Shown in pieces: positions 1 through 8,569 of a stretch of 33,797 nucleotides of DNA. This DNA comes from Chloroflexota bacterium (GTDB lineage: Bacteria; Chloroflexota; Anaerolineae; Anaerolineales; UBA4823): assembly GCA_029782365.1 (NCBI GenBank), contig JAKOUW010000204.1:1-33797 (forward strand), given 5' to 3'. A program made the position numbers and the translations under genes. Positions within the stretch are counted from its first letter, which is position 1. Every line of letters begins with the position of its first letter. The notes beneath the pieces are model-generated. The model saw nothing but the letters and a program-made list of their open reading frames with translations. It was not told the origin of the DNA and did not search any database.

Positions 1-201
1 AGAGTTTTCACGCAACCCTGAAAGGAGAGTGCGCTTTCAAGCAATTCAAAACAAAAGCCGACGCAAAAACCACGATCTTTGAATTTATTGAGGCTTGGTA
101 CAATCGCAAGAGATTGCATTCAGCCTTAGGCTATCTCAGCCCATTGGATTTTGAACTCAAATCGCGACATTAATTATGTCTACAAAATCAGGGCAAGACC
201 A
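1..201 (+). mobile_element. 3' end of an IS3-family insertion sequence (left copy)
   Basis: The first 201 bases hold the end of an IS3-family transposase frame followed by 28 non-coding bases ending in CA. The same 201 bases occur reverse-complemented at the right edge (33597-33797) with no mismatch that I can see, and the match stops exactly after the terminal CA. IS3-family elements usually start TG and end CA, so 201 is very likely the true right terminus. The left part of the element lies outside the window. The target-site duplication cannot be tested because the other end is missing. Confidence 0.88.
3..173 (+). CDS. IS3-family transposase OrfB, C-terminal 56 residues (partial)
   Basis: The frame runs from the window edge to TAA at 171-173. 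It encodes the end of the DDE integrase domain of IS3-family OrfB, recognised from FIEAWYNRKRLHSALGYLSP, the signature just after the catalytic Glu in the rve_3 region. The DDE residues and the upstream OrfA lie outside the window. The gene supplies the catalytic transposase, which in this family is normally made by frameshifting between OrfA and OrfB. The same fragment occurs in opposite orientation at 33625-33795. Family assignment is confident. The IS subgroup cannot be decided from this fragment. Confidence 0.9.
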   Translation, partial: SFHATLKGECAFKQFKTKADAKTTIFEFIEAWYNRKRLHSALGYLSPLDFELKSRH

Positions 202-674
202 AAGTCTTCGTATTTGTGCCAGAATTGAACGCATCGTCTCTCCCCAATAACACTTTTACCTGGCAAGCAAAATACAAAATTGTCGATATCAACTATAATG
301 TTCACACGGCTATAGTAGATCAATATATTGGAACCGGTCAGATTTACAATCCCCATAATCGCTGGCTTAGCATTGGCGTGTATCTATTAAATAATTTTTC
401 ATATGTTTACATCACCGACAACACAGGGGAATTTGCTGGTGCACATTGCCCTGATGGCCAATTTTGGCCTCTAAACGGCACTGCAAAATGGTGTGGAATG
501 CTAATTGACGCGGTGAAGTTTGTTCAAGTCAATCATCGTATATTCTTACCATTAACATACAATGGACATATTCCAACCGCCAACGACCCTCCGCCTGGAT
601 CATCTCCTACCCCCTCACGAACACCATCGCCAACACCGACAGGTACACCTACGCCCTCCACGCCTTATCCGTAA
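202..674 (+). CDS. Golvesin/Xly-CBD-like domain protein, 5'-truncated by the IS
   Basis: The frame is open from the IS terminus (and even from the transposase stop at 171-173) to TAA at 672-674. The first usable start is a GTG at 216 with no Shine-Dalgarno, so this looks like the tail of a longer gene cut by the insertion. The pattern of an aromatic-rich beta strand, a VDQ motif, RWLSIGVYLL, YITDNTGE and finally LIDAVKFVQV resembles the golvesin C-terminal (Xly carbohydrate-binding-like) beta-sandwich, which usually decorates secreted hydrolases. After it come IFLPLTYNG and a Thr/Pro/Ser-rich tail to the end. The DNA is clearly more AT-rich than the genes to its right. The missing N-terminus presumably carried the signal peptide and any catalytic domain. 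The domain call is by eye. Confidence 0.6.
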
Positions 675-814
675 TGTCGCAAATACGTAATACGGGGCAC
701 ACGGTATTTCGTAAAAATAGCACGGGCACAGTGTAAAATAGAAAAGGAGCTGACCTGAAAGGAACTCCAACATTCGTGAAAAATATCCCTAAAAGGGAAA
801 ATGAGACAAGAAAC

Positions 815-844
815 AAAAAAGCTGGCAGGATATCCTGCCAGCTT
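815..844 (-). terminator. Rho-independent terminator after the cupin gene
   Basis: A perfect 26-bp palindrome at 819-844 (arms of 13 bases, starting AAGCTGGCAGGAT) is followed on the minus strand by a run of six T at 820-815. It lies 29 bp beyond the stop of the minus-strand cupin gene. It should end transcription of the kinase/LuxR/cupin group. Confidence 0.85.
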
Positions 845-873
845 GCGCGGATGATAACAAATATCGTTGCCTT

Positions 874-1377
874 TCAGGGCATGGCCGGCGGCGGGCCCAT
901 GGTGATGGTGCCGTAGGCTTCCAGGCTGGCGACGATCGCCTGGATGGCGGCCGGGCTGGGCGGGGCGTCGGGAGCGGGCGGCAGATCGAGCGACTTTGCT
1001 GGCTCGCCGGTCTCGAAGAACCACTGGTCCAGGCTGCCGCCCAGGCCAAAGCCGAACCAGCGCGCCCGGCCGGAGCGCACCTGGAAGGTGTGCGGCGTGT
1101 GGCGCGGGATGTACACGAACGTGCCCGGCCCGCCCAATATCACCTGGTCGCCCAGGGTGAAGGCGATCTCGCCTTCCAGCACGAACCAGATCTCATCTTC
1201 GCGGGTGTGGGCGTGCAGCGGCACGGCCATGTGCTGGTCGGCCAGGCCTTCCAGCGCCCAGAACTGGCCGCCGGTCTCGGCGCACAGGGCTTTGAAGTTG
1301 AGCAGGGCGCCCAGGTGCCACAGGGGGCGGCCCTGCTGGTTGTCTAAGATTTTGGGGTTGATCAGTTGGGTATCCAT
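874..1377 (-). CDS. Cupin-domain protein
   Basis: A 167-residue single-domain cupin. The start at 1377 is chosen because AAGGAG lies 6-7 bases upstream; a longer frame to 1416 lacks such a site. Cupin motif 1 is visible as H55-A-H57 followed by E62 and a Gly-rich turn (LHAHTREDEIWFVLEGE). Motif 2 contains P91 and H96 (YIPRHTPHTF). These four residues are the usual metal ligands, so a metal-binding fold is likely, but substrate and reaction (dioxygenase, isomerase, sensor) cannot be read from sequence. It is the last gene of a minus-strand group after a LuxR regulator, 84 bp downstream of that gene's stop, and is followed by a strong terminator. Confidence 0.85.
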   Translation of the reverse strand: MDTQLINPKILDNQQGRPLWHLGALLNFKALCAETGGQFWALEGLADQHMAVPLHAHTREDEIWFVLEGEIAFTLGDQVILGGPGTFVYIPRHTPHTFQVRSGRARWFGFGLGGSLDQWFFETGEPAKSLDLPPAPDAPPSPAAIQAIVASLEAYGTITMGPPPAMP

Positions 1378-1461
1378 TGCAATCTCCTTTATTGTTTGAT
1401 TGCCTTGATGATACAACCCCGGGGCTTGCGGCGCATCGGGAGGAACCCCTATCCGCCGCCC

Positions 1462-3150
1462 CTATTTTTTGTGCGCCTGGCTGAGGTAATAAGCGCCGGC
1501 CTCGGTGCGGTTGCGCAGGCCCAGCTTGCCCAGCACCTGGCTGACGTGGTGCTCCACCGTCTTGGGGCTGACCACCAGGCGCTCGGCGATCTCCTGGTTG
1601 CTCAGGCCGTGCGCCAGCAGCTCGAGCACCTCGTGTTCGCGGGCGGTCAATGGGCTGGCGGCGGCGCCATCCGCCGGGCGGGCGGCAACCGGCGCGCCCA
1701 TCTGACGCAGCAGGCGGCTGGTCTCGGCAGCTTCGTGGGCGTCGCCCAGGCGCTCGAAGCCGGCCAGGGCGGCGCGCGCCCAGGTGATGGCGCCCGGGCG
1801 GTCGCTGTCCTGCAGAGCGCGCGCCAGCTCCAGCTTGAGGCGGCAGGCCAACAGCGAGCCTTCATGCACCGCCAGGTGGTCGAGTGCGGAGCGGAAATGA
1901 GCCGCCGAGGCGGCGCCGTCGGCCTCCCGGCGGGCCTGCCCCTGCGCCAGCTCGGCCTGCGCCAGGAAGAGGGCGCTGCCTGCCCGCTGCGCCAGGGCTG
2001 TCAGCTCATCGGCGGCCTGCTGAGCGGCCAGGCGGTCGCCGCAGGCCAGGCAGACTTCCACCAGCAGGCGCAGGAGGGGGGCGCGCTCCAGCGCGAGCGG
2101 CGCGGCGGCGGGCGCGTCGGGCAGCGCCGGCAAAGCCTGCTCCAGTACGGCGCGCGCCAGGTCGGTCTCGCCGCGCGCCAGGTGCAGGCGGGCGCGCGGC
2201 AGGACAGAACTGCCGTAATCTTCGTAGCCCGCCAGCAGCACTTCGGCTTCCTCCAGCCGCCCCTGCAGCACGCGCAGGTCGGCCAGCTTGAGCACTGCGC
2301 CGGCGCGCAGCCCGTAATGGCCGGCGTCGAAGGCGCGGATGGCCTCGGTCAGCGCCGCTTCGGCATCCTGCCAGCGCCCGGTCTCGGCCAGCAGACCGCC
2401 GTAGGTGGCGCGGCAGTAGGCCGAGAGGAACGAGCACTGGTAGCGCTGGGCGTACACCTGGGCCGAGTCGCACCAGTGGCGCGTGCGCGCCAGGTCGCCG
2501 GCCAGCTCGCAGGCCGAGAGCGTCAGGCAGAAAGTCTCGCTGGCGACGAAGTAATCGCTCACTTCGCCGCTGACCACGGCGGTCATGGCTTCGTCGATAG
2601 CGTCCATGCCGGCGCCGACCTGCGCCTGGGCCACCAGCGCCGAGCCCAGCACGCCCAGCGAGAAGGCCTCCAGGTCGGGGTCGTGGAACTGGCGCGCCAG
2701 CTCGATGGCGGCGCGGGCGGCCTGCTCCTGCCCGGCGGGCGCGGCGTTCATGGTGGCGTGGTAGATGGTCACCCAGCCGGTTTCGGCGCAGGGCGGAAAC
2801 TGCTCCAGCAGGCGGAAAGCGCGCCCGAACCAGCCGTTCATGGCGCTCAGGTTGGCGCGTAAAAAAACCTGCTCGCGCGCCAGCCAGGCCGCCAGGCGGG
2901 CCGCCTGCGGCAGCGCGCCGGCTGTTTTATAACCCAGGTAGGCCCGGGTGCGTTCTTCGTGCGAGGTGGGGATGGCGTTCAGCCACCACAGCGCCAGGCC
3001 CAGGCCGTCGTGCGCCTCGGGCGTGTCGGCTTCCTGCAGGGCGGCGGCGAAATGCGCCTGCGCCTCAGCCCAGCGGGCGCGGCGCAGGGCCTGGCGGCCG
3101 AGCTCCAGGCGGCCGGGTGTTGGCTGGCTGGCGGCGGAGGGCGTATTCAT
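1462..3150 (-). CDS. LuxR-family transcriptional regulator with N-terminal helical (TPR-like) repeats
   Basis: A 562-residue protein. The last ~65 residues form a LuxR/FixJ-type DNA-binding HTH (SPLTAREHEVLELLAHGLSN, then EIAERLVVSPKTVEHHVSQ and KLGLRNRTEA), ending a few residues before the stop. The preceding ~490 residues are Ala/Leu-rich amphipathic helices typical of the TPR-like sensor part of large LuxR (LAL-like) proteins. No Walker A motif is present, so it is not a full MalT-type ATPase. It lies 31 bp downstream of the FGGY kinase stop, in the same direction, and may be co-transcribed. No good Shine-Dalgarno precedes the ATG at 3150, so translational coupling or a different start is possible. 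Its target may be its own operon (inference). Confidence 0.85.
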   Translation of the reverse strand: MNTPSAASQPTPGRLELGRQALRRARWAEAQAHFAAALQEADTPEAHDGLGLALWWLNAIPTSHEERTRAYLGYKTAGALPQAARLAAWLAREQVFLRANLSAMNGWFGRAFRLLEQFPPCAETGWVTIYHATMNAAPAGQEQAARAAIELARQFHDPDLEAFSLGVLGSALVAQAQVGAGMDAIDEAMTAVVSGEVSDYFVASETFCLTLSACELAGDLARTRHWCDSAQVYAQRYQCSFLSAYCRATYGGLLAETGRWQDAEAALTEAIRAFDAGHYGLRAGAVLKLADLRVLQGRLEEAEVLLAGYEDYGSSVLPRARLHLARGETDLARAVLEQALPALPDAPAAAPLALERAPLLRLLVEVCLACGDRLAAQQAADELTALAQRAGSALFLAQAELAQGQARREADGAASAAHFRSALDHLAVHEGSLLACRLKLELARALQDSDRPGAITWARAALAGFERLGDAHEAAETSRLLRQMGAPVAARPADGAAASPLTAREHEVLELLAHGLSNQEIAERLVVSPKTVEHHVSQVLGKLGLRNRTEAGAYYLSQAHKK

Positions 3151-3181
3151 GGGTGTGGAGCAGGCGCCGCAGGCGCGTCCT

Positions 3182-4783
3182 TTACCTCAGCCCGGCCACG
3201 GCCGCCCGCTCGATGGCCAGACCCTGCTGGTAGCGCTGCATGAAGGCCGCAAAGCCGGCGGCGTCCGCCGCGGCAGGGGCGACCGTCACGCTGCTGCCAG
3301 CGGTGAAGACCCTTTCCGCCAGGTAGGCCTCCAGGGATTCGTTGTCTTTTTTGTGGAGCAGGTAAGCCGCCAGCAGGGCGATGCCCCAGGCGCCGCCTTC
3401 GCCGGCCGTCTCCATCACCGCTACGGGCACCTTGAGCGCCGCCGCCATGATCTTTTGCCCCACCTGCGGGGTCTTGAAGAAACCGCCGTGGCCCAGAATC
3501 TGGTCGATCTGCACGTGCTCCTGCTCGAAGAGGATATCCATGCCGATCTTCAGGGCGCCGACCGCCGAAAACAGGTGTGTGCGCATGAAATTGGCGAGCG
3601 TGAAGCGGCTTTCGGGCGTGCGCACGAACAGCGGGCGGCCTTCCTCCAGGTGAGTGATGTGCTCGCCGGAGACGTAGTTATAAGCTAACATACCGCCGCC
3701 GTCCGGGTCGGCGGCCAGCGCCTGCTGGTAGAGCACTTCGAACAGCCTGGATTGGCTGACTTCCATGCCCAACGCGGCTGTGAACTGGTGAAACAGCTCG
3801 ACCCAGGCGTTCAGGTCGGAGGTGCAGTTGTTGCTGTGCACCATAGCCACCGGCCGGCCGCTGGGCGTGGTGACCATGTCGATCTCGGGGTAAACTTTCG
3901 ACAGCGCCTTTTCGAGCACGATCATGGCAAACACCGAGGTGCCCGCCGAAACGTTGCCGGTGCGCGGCGCCACGCTGTTCGTCGCCGCCATGCCCGTGCC
4001 GGCGTCGCCCTCCGGCGGACACAGCGGGATGCCGGCGGGCAAACTGCCGCTGGGGTCGAGCAGCCTTGCGCCTGCCGCGCTCAAGACGCCGCCCGGCTCG
4101 CCGGCTGCCAGCACCTTCGGCAGGATGTCCTGGATCTTCCAGGGCAGTTGTTCAGCGGCGGTGCGTTCGTTGAACTGGGCGAGCATGAACGAATCGTAGT
4201 CGTTCACCTGGCTGTCGATGGGGAACATGCCTGAGGCCTCGCCGACGCCCAGCACCTTCTGCCCGCTGAGCTGCCAGTGCACGTAACCGGCCAGCGTGGT
4301 CAGGAAGCGGATGTCCCGCACGTGGGCTTCTTTGTTCAGGATCGCCTGGTACAGGTGGGCAATGCTCCAGCGCTGGGGGATGTTGAACTGGAATAAATCG
4401 GTGAGCTGGGCAGCCGCCGGGCCGGTGATGGTGTTGCGCCAGGTGCGGAAGGGCGCCAGCAGAACGCCGTCCTGGTCGAAGGGCAGGTAGCCGTGCATCA
4501 TGCCGCTGAAGCCCAGGGCGCCGATGGTCTGCAGGGGAGTGCTGTACTTGGTTTGCACATCCCGGCAGAGCGCTCGGTAGCTTTCTTGCAGGCCGCTCCA
4601 CACCTCATCCAGGTGGTACGTCCAGACGCCGTTTTCGTGCCGGTTTTCCCAATCGAAACTGCCCGAAGCGAGCGGCGCGTGGTCTTCGCCGATCAGCACC
4701 GCTTTGATGCGCGTCGAACCCAGCTCGATGCCCAGGATGGTCTGGCCTTTTTGAATAGCCTGTTGAATCGTGTTGAATTCCAT
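3182..4783 (-). CDS. FGGY-family carbohydrate kinase (xylulokinase-like)
   Basis: A 533-residue sugar kinase that should phosphorylate a sugar or polyol with ATP in the cytoplasm. The N-terminal phosphate-binding strand is GIELGSTRIKAVLI. It is followed by GFSGMMHG, matching the FGGY substrate-site segment, and TWRN. The C-terminal half has NVSAGTSVFA and the FGGY signature-2-like stretch HGGFFKTPQVGQKIMAAAL with AGEGGAWGIALLAAY. Length fits the 480-550 residues usual for the family. The start at 4783 is preferred over the ATG at 4789 because GGGAG lies 6 bases upstream of the former and directly abuts the latter. Substrate is uncertain: the nearest lookalikes are xylulo-/ribulokinases and YoaC-like proteins. 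It is the first gene of the minus-strand group. Confidence 0.85.
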   Translation of the reverse strand: MEFNTIQQAIQKGQTILGIELGSTRIKAVLIGEDHAPLASGSFDWENRHENGVWTYHLDEVWSGLQESYRALCRDVQTKYSTPLQTIGALGFSGMMHGYLPFDQDGVLLAPFRTWRNTITGPAAAQLTDLFQFNIPQRWSIAHLYQAILNKEAHVRDIRFLTTLAGYVHWQLSGQKVLGVGEASGMFPIDSQVNDYDSFMLAQFNERTAAEQLPWKIQDILPKVLAAGEPGGVLSAAGARLLDPSGSLPAGIPLCPPEGDAGTGMAATNSVAPRTGNVSAGTSVFAMIVLEKALSKVYPEIDMVTTPSGRPVAMVHSNNCTSDLNAWVELFHQFTAALGMEVSQSRLFEVLYQQALAADPDGGGMLAYNYVSGEHITHLEEGRPLFVRTPESRFTLANFMRTHLFSAVGALKIGMDILFEQEHVQIDQILGHGGFFKTPQVGQKIMAAALKVPVAVMETAGEGGAWGIALLAAYLLHKKDNESLEAYLAERVFTAGSSVTVAPAAADAAGFAAFMQRYQQGLAIERAAVAGLR

Positions 4784-4807
4784 GTTCATCTCCCGTGATC
4801 TAGGTGA

Positions 4808-4816
4808 ATTATATCA
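4808..4816 (-). promoter_or_regulatory. Extended -10 (TGATATAAT) upstream of the FGGY kinase
   Basis: Read on the minus strand, TGATATAAT is an extended -10 (TGnTATAAT) 25 bp from the kinase start. No convincing -35 is visible, which is typical for extended -10 promoters. The same nonamer occurs at 6421-6429 and 15323-15331. Confidence 0.55.
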
Positions 4817-5076
4817 ACCTTATTTTACAGCAGGATGAGATTCACCAGTGCAAGAAAGGCAGAGCCAGCCGGCCGCCGGTGAACAGCGTATAGGTGAACT
4901 TGTTGTTGGCCAGCTCGATCTCGCAGGTCTGCGCAATGATGGTGGACGCTGTACGCGGCCTTCACCTATGAGCAGAAGGATCAACAAGCTTGAGGAATGG
5001 CCAGCCGAAAGTGCGGTCGAAGTGGATCAGTACTTTTCGGCCGAGGTTGGCGTCGTGCATCAGAACCTGGGAAACT
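4817..5076. other. Intergenic stretch with coding-like scraps, no convincing gene
   Basis: About 260 bp between the kinase promoter and the end of the FAD oxidoreductase. On the minus strand one frame read past the oxidoreductase stop contains HFDRTFGWPFLKLVDP. Another frame, closer to the kinase, contains CEIELANNKFTYTLFTGG and a stop near 4846. Neither has a start with a ribosome site and they are in different frames. They may be decayed gene remains or chance. No terminator is visible. Confidence 0.35.
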
Positions 5077-6369
5077 TCACTGCACCCAATCCAACACTTT
5101 GTGCCACAGTCCGGCAAACGGCAGAAACCAGGGTCGCCCGTCATATAAATGAAGCGGGGCGCTGGGGAAGGGAAATGCGGCAAAGGGATGGTTTTTGATC
5201 GAGCCCTCAAGCATCGCCAGGGCGATCGATTGGCCCAGGTAGGTCGCCATCGAAACGCCGTGCCCGGCATAACCGAGCGAGTAATACAAGCCGTCCTGCT
5301 CGCCCACGTGCGTCATCATATCGAAGGCAAAATCGAGCGTGCCGCCCCACACATACTCGACCCGCGCCTCCTTCAACTGTGGATACACCTTCAGCATATC
5401 CTGGCGCAGTATCTCGGCGCTGCGCTGGATCGTCTGTGCGTTTTCGGGGAAGAAAGCCGCCCGCCCGCCGAAGACCAGGCGGTTGTCCCACAGGCGAAAA
5501 TAATTCAAGTAATTCTTGTGGTCATACATCATGCGGCCTGTCGGGCTGATTTCGTGCGCCAGCCGCTCGTCAAGCCTTTCGGTGGCGATGATATACGAGC
5601 CAATCGGCACGATCTTTCTCTGCAGTCCAGGCGTCGCTCGCCCGGTGTAGCCGGAAGTGGCCGCCAGCACTTTTTCGGCCCGCACTTGGCCGCGCGGTGT
5701 GCTGATTTCCCAGGCGCCGCCGGCGCGCTCCAGGCGCGTGACCGGCGCCCGGCCAAAGAGCCCCGCCCCGGCTTTCTCGGCGGCCCGCGCCAGCCCGGCG
5801 ACAAATTGGGCCGGGTTCAGCCCGCCGCTGACCTCGTCCACCAGGCCGCCATAAAACACGTCGGAGCCGATTTCAGCGCGCTGTTCGCCCGGCGCGACCA
5901 CCTTCAGGGTGTGGCCGAATTCTTTTTCCATGAACTCGGCCGAGTGGAGCAGCTCTGGATAGTGATTGGGCTTGTTCGCCAGGTGCAAATGGCCGCAGCG
6001 CCGGAACCCGCAGTCTATGCCTTCGTCGCGCACGATCTGCTCGACCGTGTCAATCGAATCCAGGGTGCATTGGAAAAGGCGGCGCGCCAGCTCGCGACCG
6101 TAGCGCGCCATGACCTTGCCCATGGATACTTTCAGCCCAGTCAGCACCATGCCCCCGTTGCGTGAGCTGGCGCCCCAACCCGGCGCGTTGGCTTCCAGCA
6201 CAGCGACTTTAACGCCGCGGCTGGCCAGCGTGCGCGCCGCCGAAAGCCCGGTGAACCCGCCCCCGATCACGGCGACTTCGGCTTTTTCGGGCAGAGGGGC
6301 AGGGCTGACAGCGGGCATGTCCACCGTCGTGTGCCAGTAAATCTCCTGGGCTGGGCTGTTTGCATTCAT
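5077..6369 (-). CDS. FAD-dependent amine oxidase, DAO family (gamma-glutamylputrescine oxidase-like)
   Basis: A 430-residue member of the DAO flavoprotein family. The dinucleotide-binding GxGxxG is G36-G41 (VIGGGFTGLSAA) followed by an acidic strand end (VAVLEA). Then comes GASSRNGG, and near the C-terminus GYAGHGVSMATYLG. These match PuuB/OrdL-type oxidases, which oxidise amines such as gamma-glutamylputrescine to the aldehyde with H2O2 release. GGAG lies about ten bases and AAGG three bases before the ATG at 6369. It is transcribed away from a polyamine-type ABC transporter, which fits a role in polyamine or related amine use. Exact substrate is inferred only from family and neighbourhood. 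Sarcosine or glycine oxidase-type activity is the main alternative. Confidence 0.85.
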   Translation of the reverse strand: MNANSPAQEIYWHTTVDMPAVSPAPLPEKAEVAVIGGGFTGLSAARTLASRGVKVAVLEANAPGWGASSRNGGMVLTGLKVSMGKVMARYGRELARRLFQCTLDSIDTVEQIVRDEGIDCGFRRCGHLHLANKPNHYPELLHSAEFMEKEFGHTLKVVAPGEQRAEIGSDVFYGGLVDEVSGGLNPAQFVAGLARAAEKAGAGLFGRAPVTRLERAGGAWEISTPRGQVRAEKVLAATSGYTGRATPGLQRKIVPIGSYIIATERLDERLAHEISPTGRMMYDHKNYLNYFRLWDNRLVFGGRAAFFPENAQTIQRSAEILRQDMLKVYPQLKEARVEYVWGGTLDFAFDMMTHVGEQDGLYYSLGYAGHGVSMATYLGQSIALAMLEGSIKNHPFAAFPFPSAPLHLYDGRPWFLPFAGLWHKVLDWVQ

Positions 6370-6403
6370 AGGCCTTGATCTCCTAAATTAGATAATTTTC
6401 ATA

Positions 6404-6430
6404 AATTATATCTTACCAATTGATATAATT
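6404..6430. promoter_or_regulatory. Symmetric operator/promoter between amine oxidase and transporter
   Basis: A perfect inverted repeat AATTATATC-n9-GATATAATT (arms 6404-6412 and 6422-6430) sits in the 161-bp divergent intergenic region. Each arm contains TATAAT on one strand. The right arm is an extended -10 (TGATATAAT, 6421-6429) pointing at the transporter. The left arm gives TATAAT on the minus strand about 37 bp from the oxidoreductase start. A dimeric regulator bound here could control both directions (inference). Confidence 0.55.
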
Positions 6431-6530
6431 GATTCGCTGCGGCAATGAGAAGCCAAAATACCCCACGGGCAGGTTATCCATTAGAACCCTTACATTATAA
6501 GATGAAAGGTTACGACAGAAGGAGAGAACT

Positions 6531-7664
6531 ATGGTCCGGCGGAACAAATCGCTCCTCAGTTTGGTAGGGCTTGCGATGATTATCAGCATTTTATTGGCCA
6601 GCTGCGGCGGGGCGCCGACGCCTGCACCCACTGCTGCGCCAACGGCAGTTCCTTCTCCGGTCCCCACCGAAGTCCCGCCTGCCGAGCTGACCGGATCGCT
6701 GAGTGTGCTGGACTGGGCAGGGTATGACCAGCCCGATTTCTGGGTGGACTTCAAGAACGCGTACCCAAAAGTGAATGTGAGTTTTGAGATCGGGGCTTCG
6801 GATGCCGACATTTATTCAAAGATGAAGGCTGGAGACCAGGCCGATGTCTTCCATCCTTACACCGGCTGGCTGCAGTTTTATGTCGCCAACGGCCTGGTGG
6901 AAGAGATCGACACCAGCAAACTGACCAACTGGAGCAAAGTGCCGGACGATTTCAAGAAAATCGGCCAGATTGACGGCAAGCAGTATTTTATCCCCTGGGA
7001 TTGGGGTTATTCTTCCATCCTCTACCGCACCGACAAGGTGCCCGAAGGCATCACTTCCTGGTCGGCTCTGCTCGATCCCAAGTTCAAAGGCCATATCTCG
7101 ATGTGGGACGATGGCCCCAGCGCGGTGGAAGTCTCCTCGTACATCCACGGCTGGGATGAGACCAAGGTGACCGCCGACCAACTGGCCCAGGTCAAGCAGG
7201 AATGGACCGCCCAGAGCAAGCTGAACCTGTTCTACTGGTCGGGCGAACCGGAATTGATCCAGGGCTTCACCAGCGGCGATGTGTGGGTGGCTTACGCCTG
7301 GCAAGGCACCTACGCCCAACTGTTAGCCAAGGGCATCCCGGTGGCGTACGTCAACCCCAAAGAAGGGCGCAACTCCTGGGTCGGCGTTTATGGAATCAGA
7401 AAAGGCACGCCGAATTACAACCTGGCGCTGAAATTCCTGGATGCGAAGCTGGGCGCGGCGACTGGCAACAATGTGGTCAATGAATTTTATTACGGCGACG
7501 CCAATCAGGATGTGATGAACGGCATCACCGACGAAACCTTGAAGCAGGCATTTGGCATCAACGACCCCTCGATCTTACAGCACACGAACTTCACGCCGAA
7601 CCTGACCGCGGAACAGCGCGACGCCTGGACGGCCATGTGGACTGAAGTCAAGGCGGCGCCTTAG
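6531..7664 (+). CDS. Polyamine-type ABC transporter substrate-binding lipoprotein (PotD/PotF-like)
   Basis: A 377-residue extracytoplasmic solute-binding protein. It has a lipoprotein signal with lipobox L22-A-S-C25, then a Thr/Pro/Ala-rich tether (residues 29-50) anchoring the domain outside the membrane. The mature part starts LSVLDWAGY and has YFIPWDWGYSSILYRTDK and VAYAWQGTYAQLLAKG, matching the PotD/SBP_bac_8 fold for spermidine/putrescine-like ligands. AGGAG lies about seven bases before the ATG at 6531. The two permease genes follow directly, starting 41 bp after the stop. The ligand is inferred: a polyamine fits the family and the divergent amine oxidase, but other cations or opines are possible. 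Confidence 0.85.
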   Translation: MVRRNKSLLSLVGLAMIISILLASCGGAPTPAPTAAPTAVPSPVPTEVPPAELTGSLSVLDWAGYDQPDFWVDFKNAYPKVNVSFEIGASDADIYSKMKAGDQADVFHPYTGWLQFYVANGLVEEIDTSKLTNWSKVPDDFKKIGQIDGKQYFIPWDWGYSSILYRTDKVPEGITSWSALLDPKFKGHISMWDDGPSAVEVSSYIHGWDETKVTADQLAQVKQEWTAQSKLNLFYWSGEPELIQGFTSGDVWVAYAWQGTYAQLLAKGIPVAYVNPKEGRNSWVGVYGIRKGTPNYNLALKFLDAKLGAATGNNVVNEFYYGDANQDVMNGITDETLKQAFGINDPSILQHTNFTPNLTAEQRDAWTAMWTEVKAAP

Positions 7665-7705
7665 CCGCCTTCAGACAACCTGCTTGCTTGATCGTCAGGA
7701 TCAGC

Positions 7706-8569
7706 GTGTTTTCACTCGACCGCCGCACCACCTTTTGGATCTTGTTCCTCCCGCCGATGATATGGCTGGCGGTTTTATTTGTGGCGCCGATCATTCTGAT
7801 GGCTTTCTTCTCATTCAGTTCAGAGACCAGCACCATCAGCCTACAATCCTGGAGGCCAACGCTTCAGCAGTACGCCGCAGTCATTTCCAATGCCAGCTAC
7901 TGGCGTCTGCTGGGCACCTCCACCTTCATGGCGCTGACCATCGCCATCATCTCTATCTTGCTTTCATACCCCATCGCCTATTTTCTGGCGTTTAAGGCTG
8001 GCAAAAGGGCGAATTTCTTCCTGATTCTCCTGCTCGTCCCCTTCTGGACGAGCTACCTCCTGCGCGTGATGGCCTGGAAGTTTATGTTGGGATCCGATGG
8101 CCTGATTAACGCTTTCCTGCAGTATATTGGCGTCATCCAGGCTCCCCTGGAAGCCTTGCTCTACAATCGCAGCGCGGTGGTGGTGACTTTGATCTATGTC
8201 TGGATTCCGTTTTCAACCCTGCCCATCCTGGCCGCCTTGCAGCGCATTGATATCAGTTTATTTGAAGCCGCCGCCGATCTCGGCGCGGCGCCGGTCAACC
8301 AGTTCTTGCGCATCACCCTGCCCTTGAGCCTGCCAGGAGTGTTTGCGGCTTTCTTCATGGTGTTTATCCCCACCGTGGGGGAATACGTCACACCTCTGCT
8401 GGTCGGGGGCAGCCGGGGGAGCATGTACGGCAACATCATCCAGGACTTCTTCACCAAAGCCGCCAACTGGTCGCTCGGGTCGGCGCTTTCCGTGGTGATG
8501 CTGGTGATCACTCTTTTGATGGTAGTCGTGGCGACGCGCCTGGTCAATTTGCAGGATCTGATCCAATGA
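7706..8569 (+). CDS. ABC transporter permease, PotB-like
   Basis: A 287-residue inner-membrane permease with about six hydrophobic helices. It carries the BPD_transp_1 coupling (EAA) loop EAAADLGAAPVNQFLRITLP, which contacts the ATPase. I place the start at GTG 7706 because AGGA lies five bases upstream (7697-7700). An in-frame TTG at 7688 would add six residues but has no ribosome site. The SIV/PotB-type order, binding protein then two permeases, and the ATGA overlap with the next gene show a single operon. It should form the membrane channel with the product of the next gene. No ATP-binding subunit gene is present nearby. Confidence 0.88.
   Translation: MFSLDRRTTFWILFLPPMIWLAVLFVAPIILMAFFSFSSETSTISLQSWRPTLQQYAAVISNASYWRLLGTSTFMALTIAIISILLSYPIAYFLAFKAGKRANFFLILLLVPFWTSYLLRVMAWKFMLGSDGLINAFLQYIGVIQAPLEALLYNRSAVVVTLIYVWIPFSTLPILAALQRIDISLFEAAADLGAAPVNQFLRITLPLSLPGVFAAFFMVFIPTVGEYVTPLLVGGSRGSMYGNIIQDFFTKAANWSLGSALSVVMLVITLLMVVVATRLVNLQDLIQ

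Noticed and set aside
1366..2862. Long open frame opposite the LuxR regulator
   Set aside because: It is the shadow of a GC-rich gene. The minus strand encodes a complete LuxR HTH and has sensible context, while the plus frame yields Gln/Gly/Arg-rich text.
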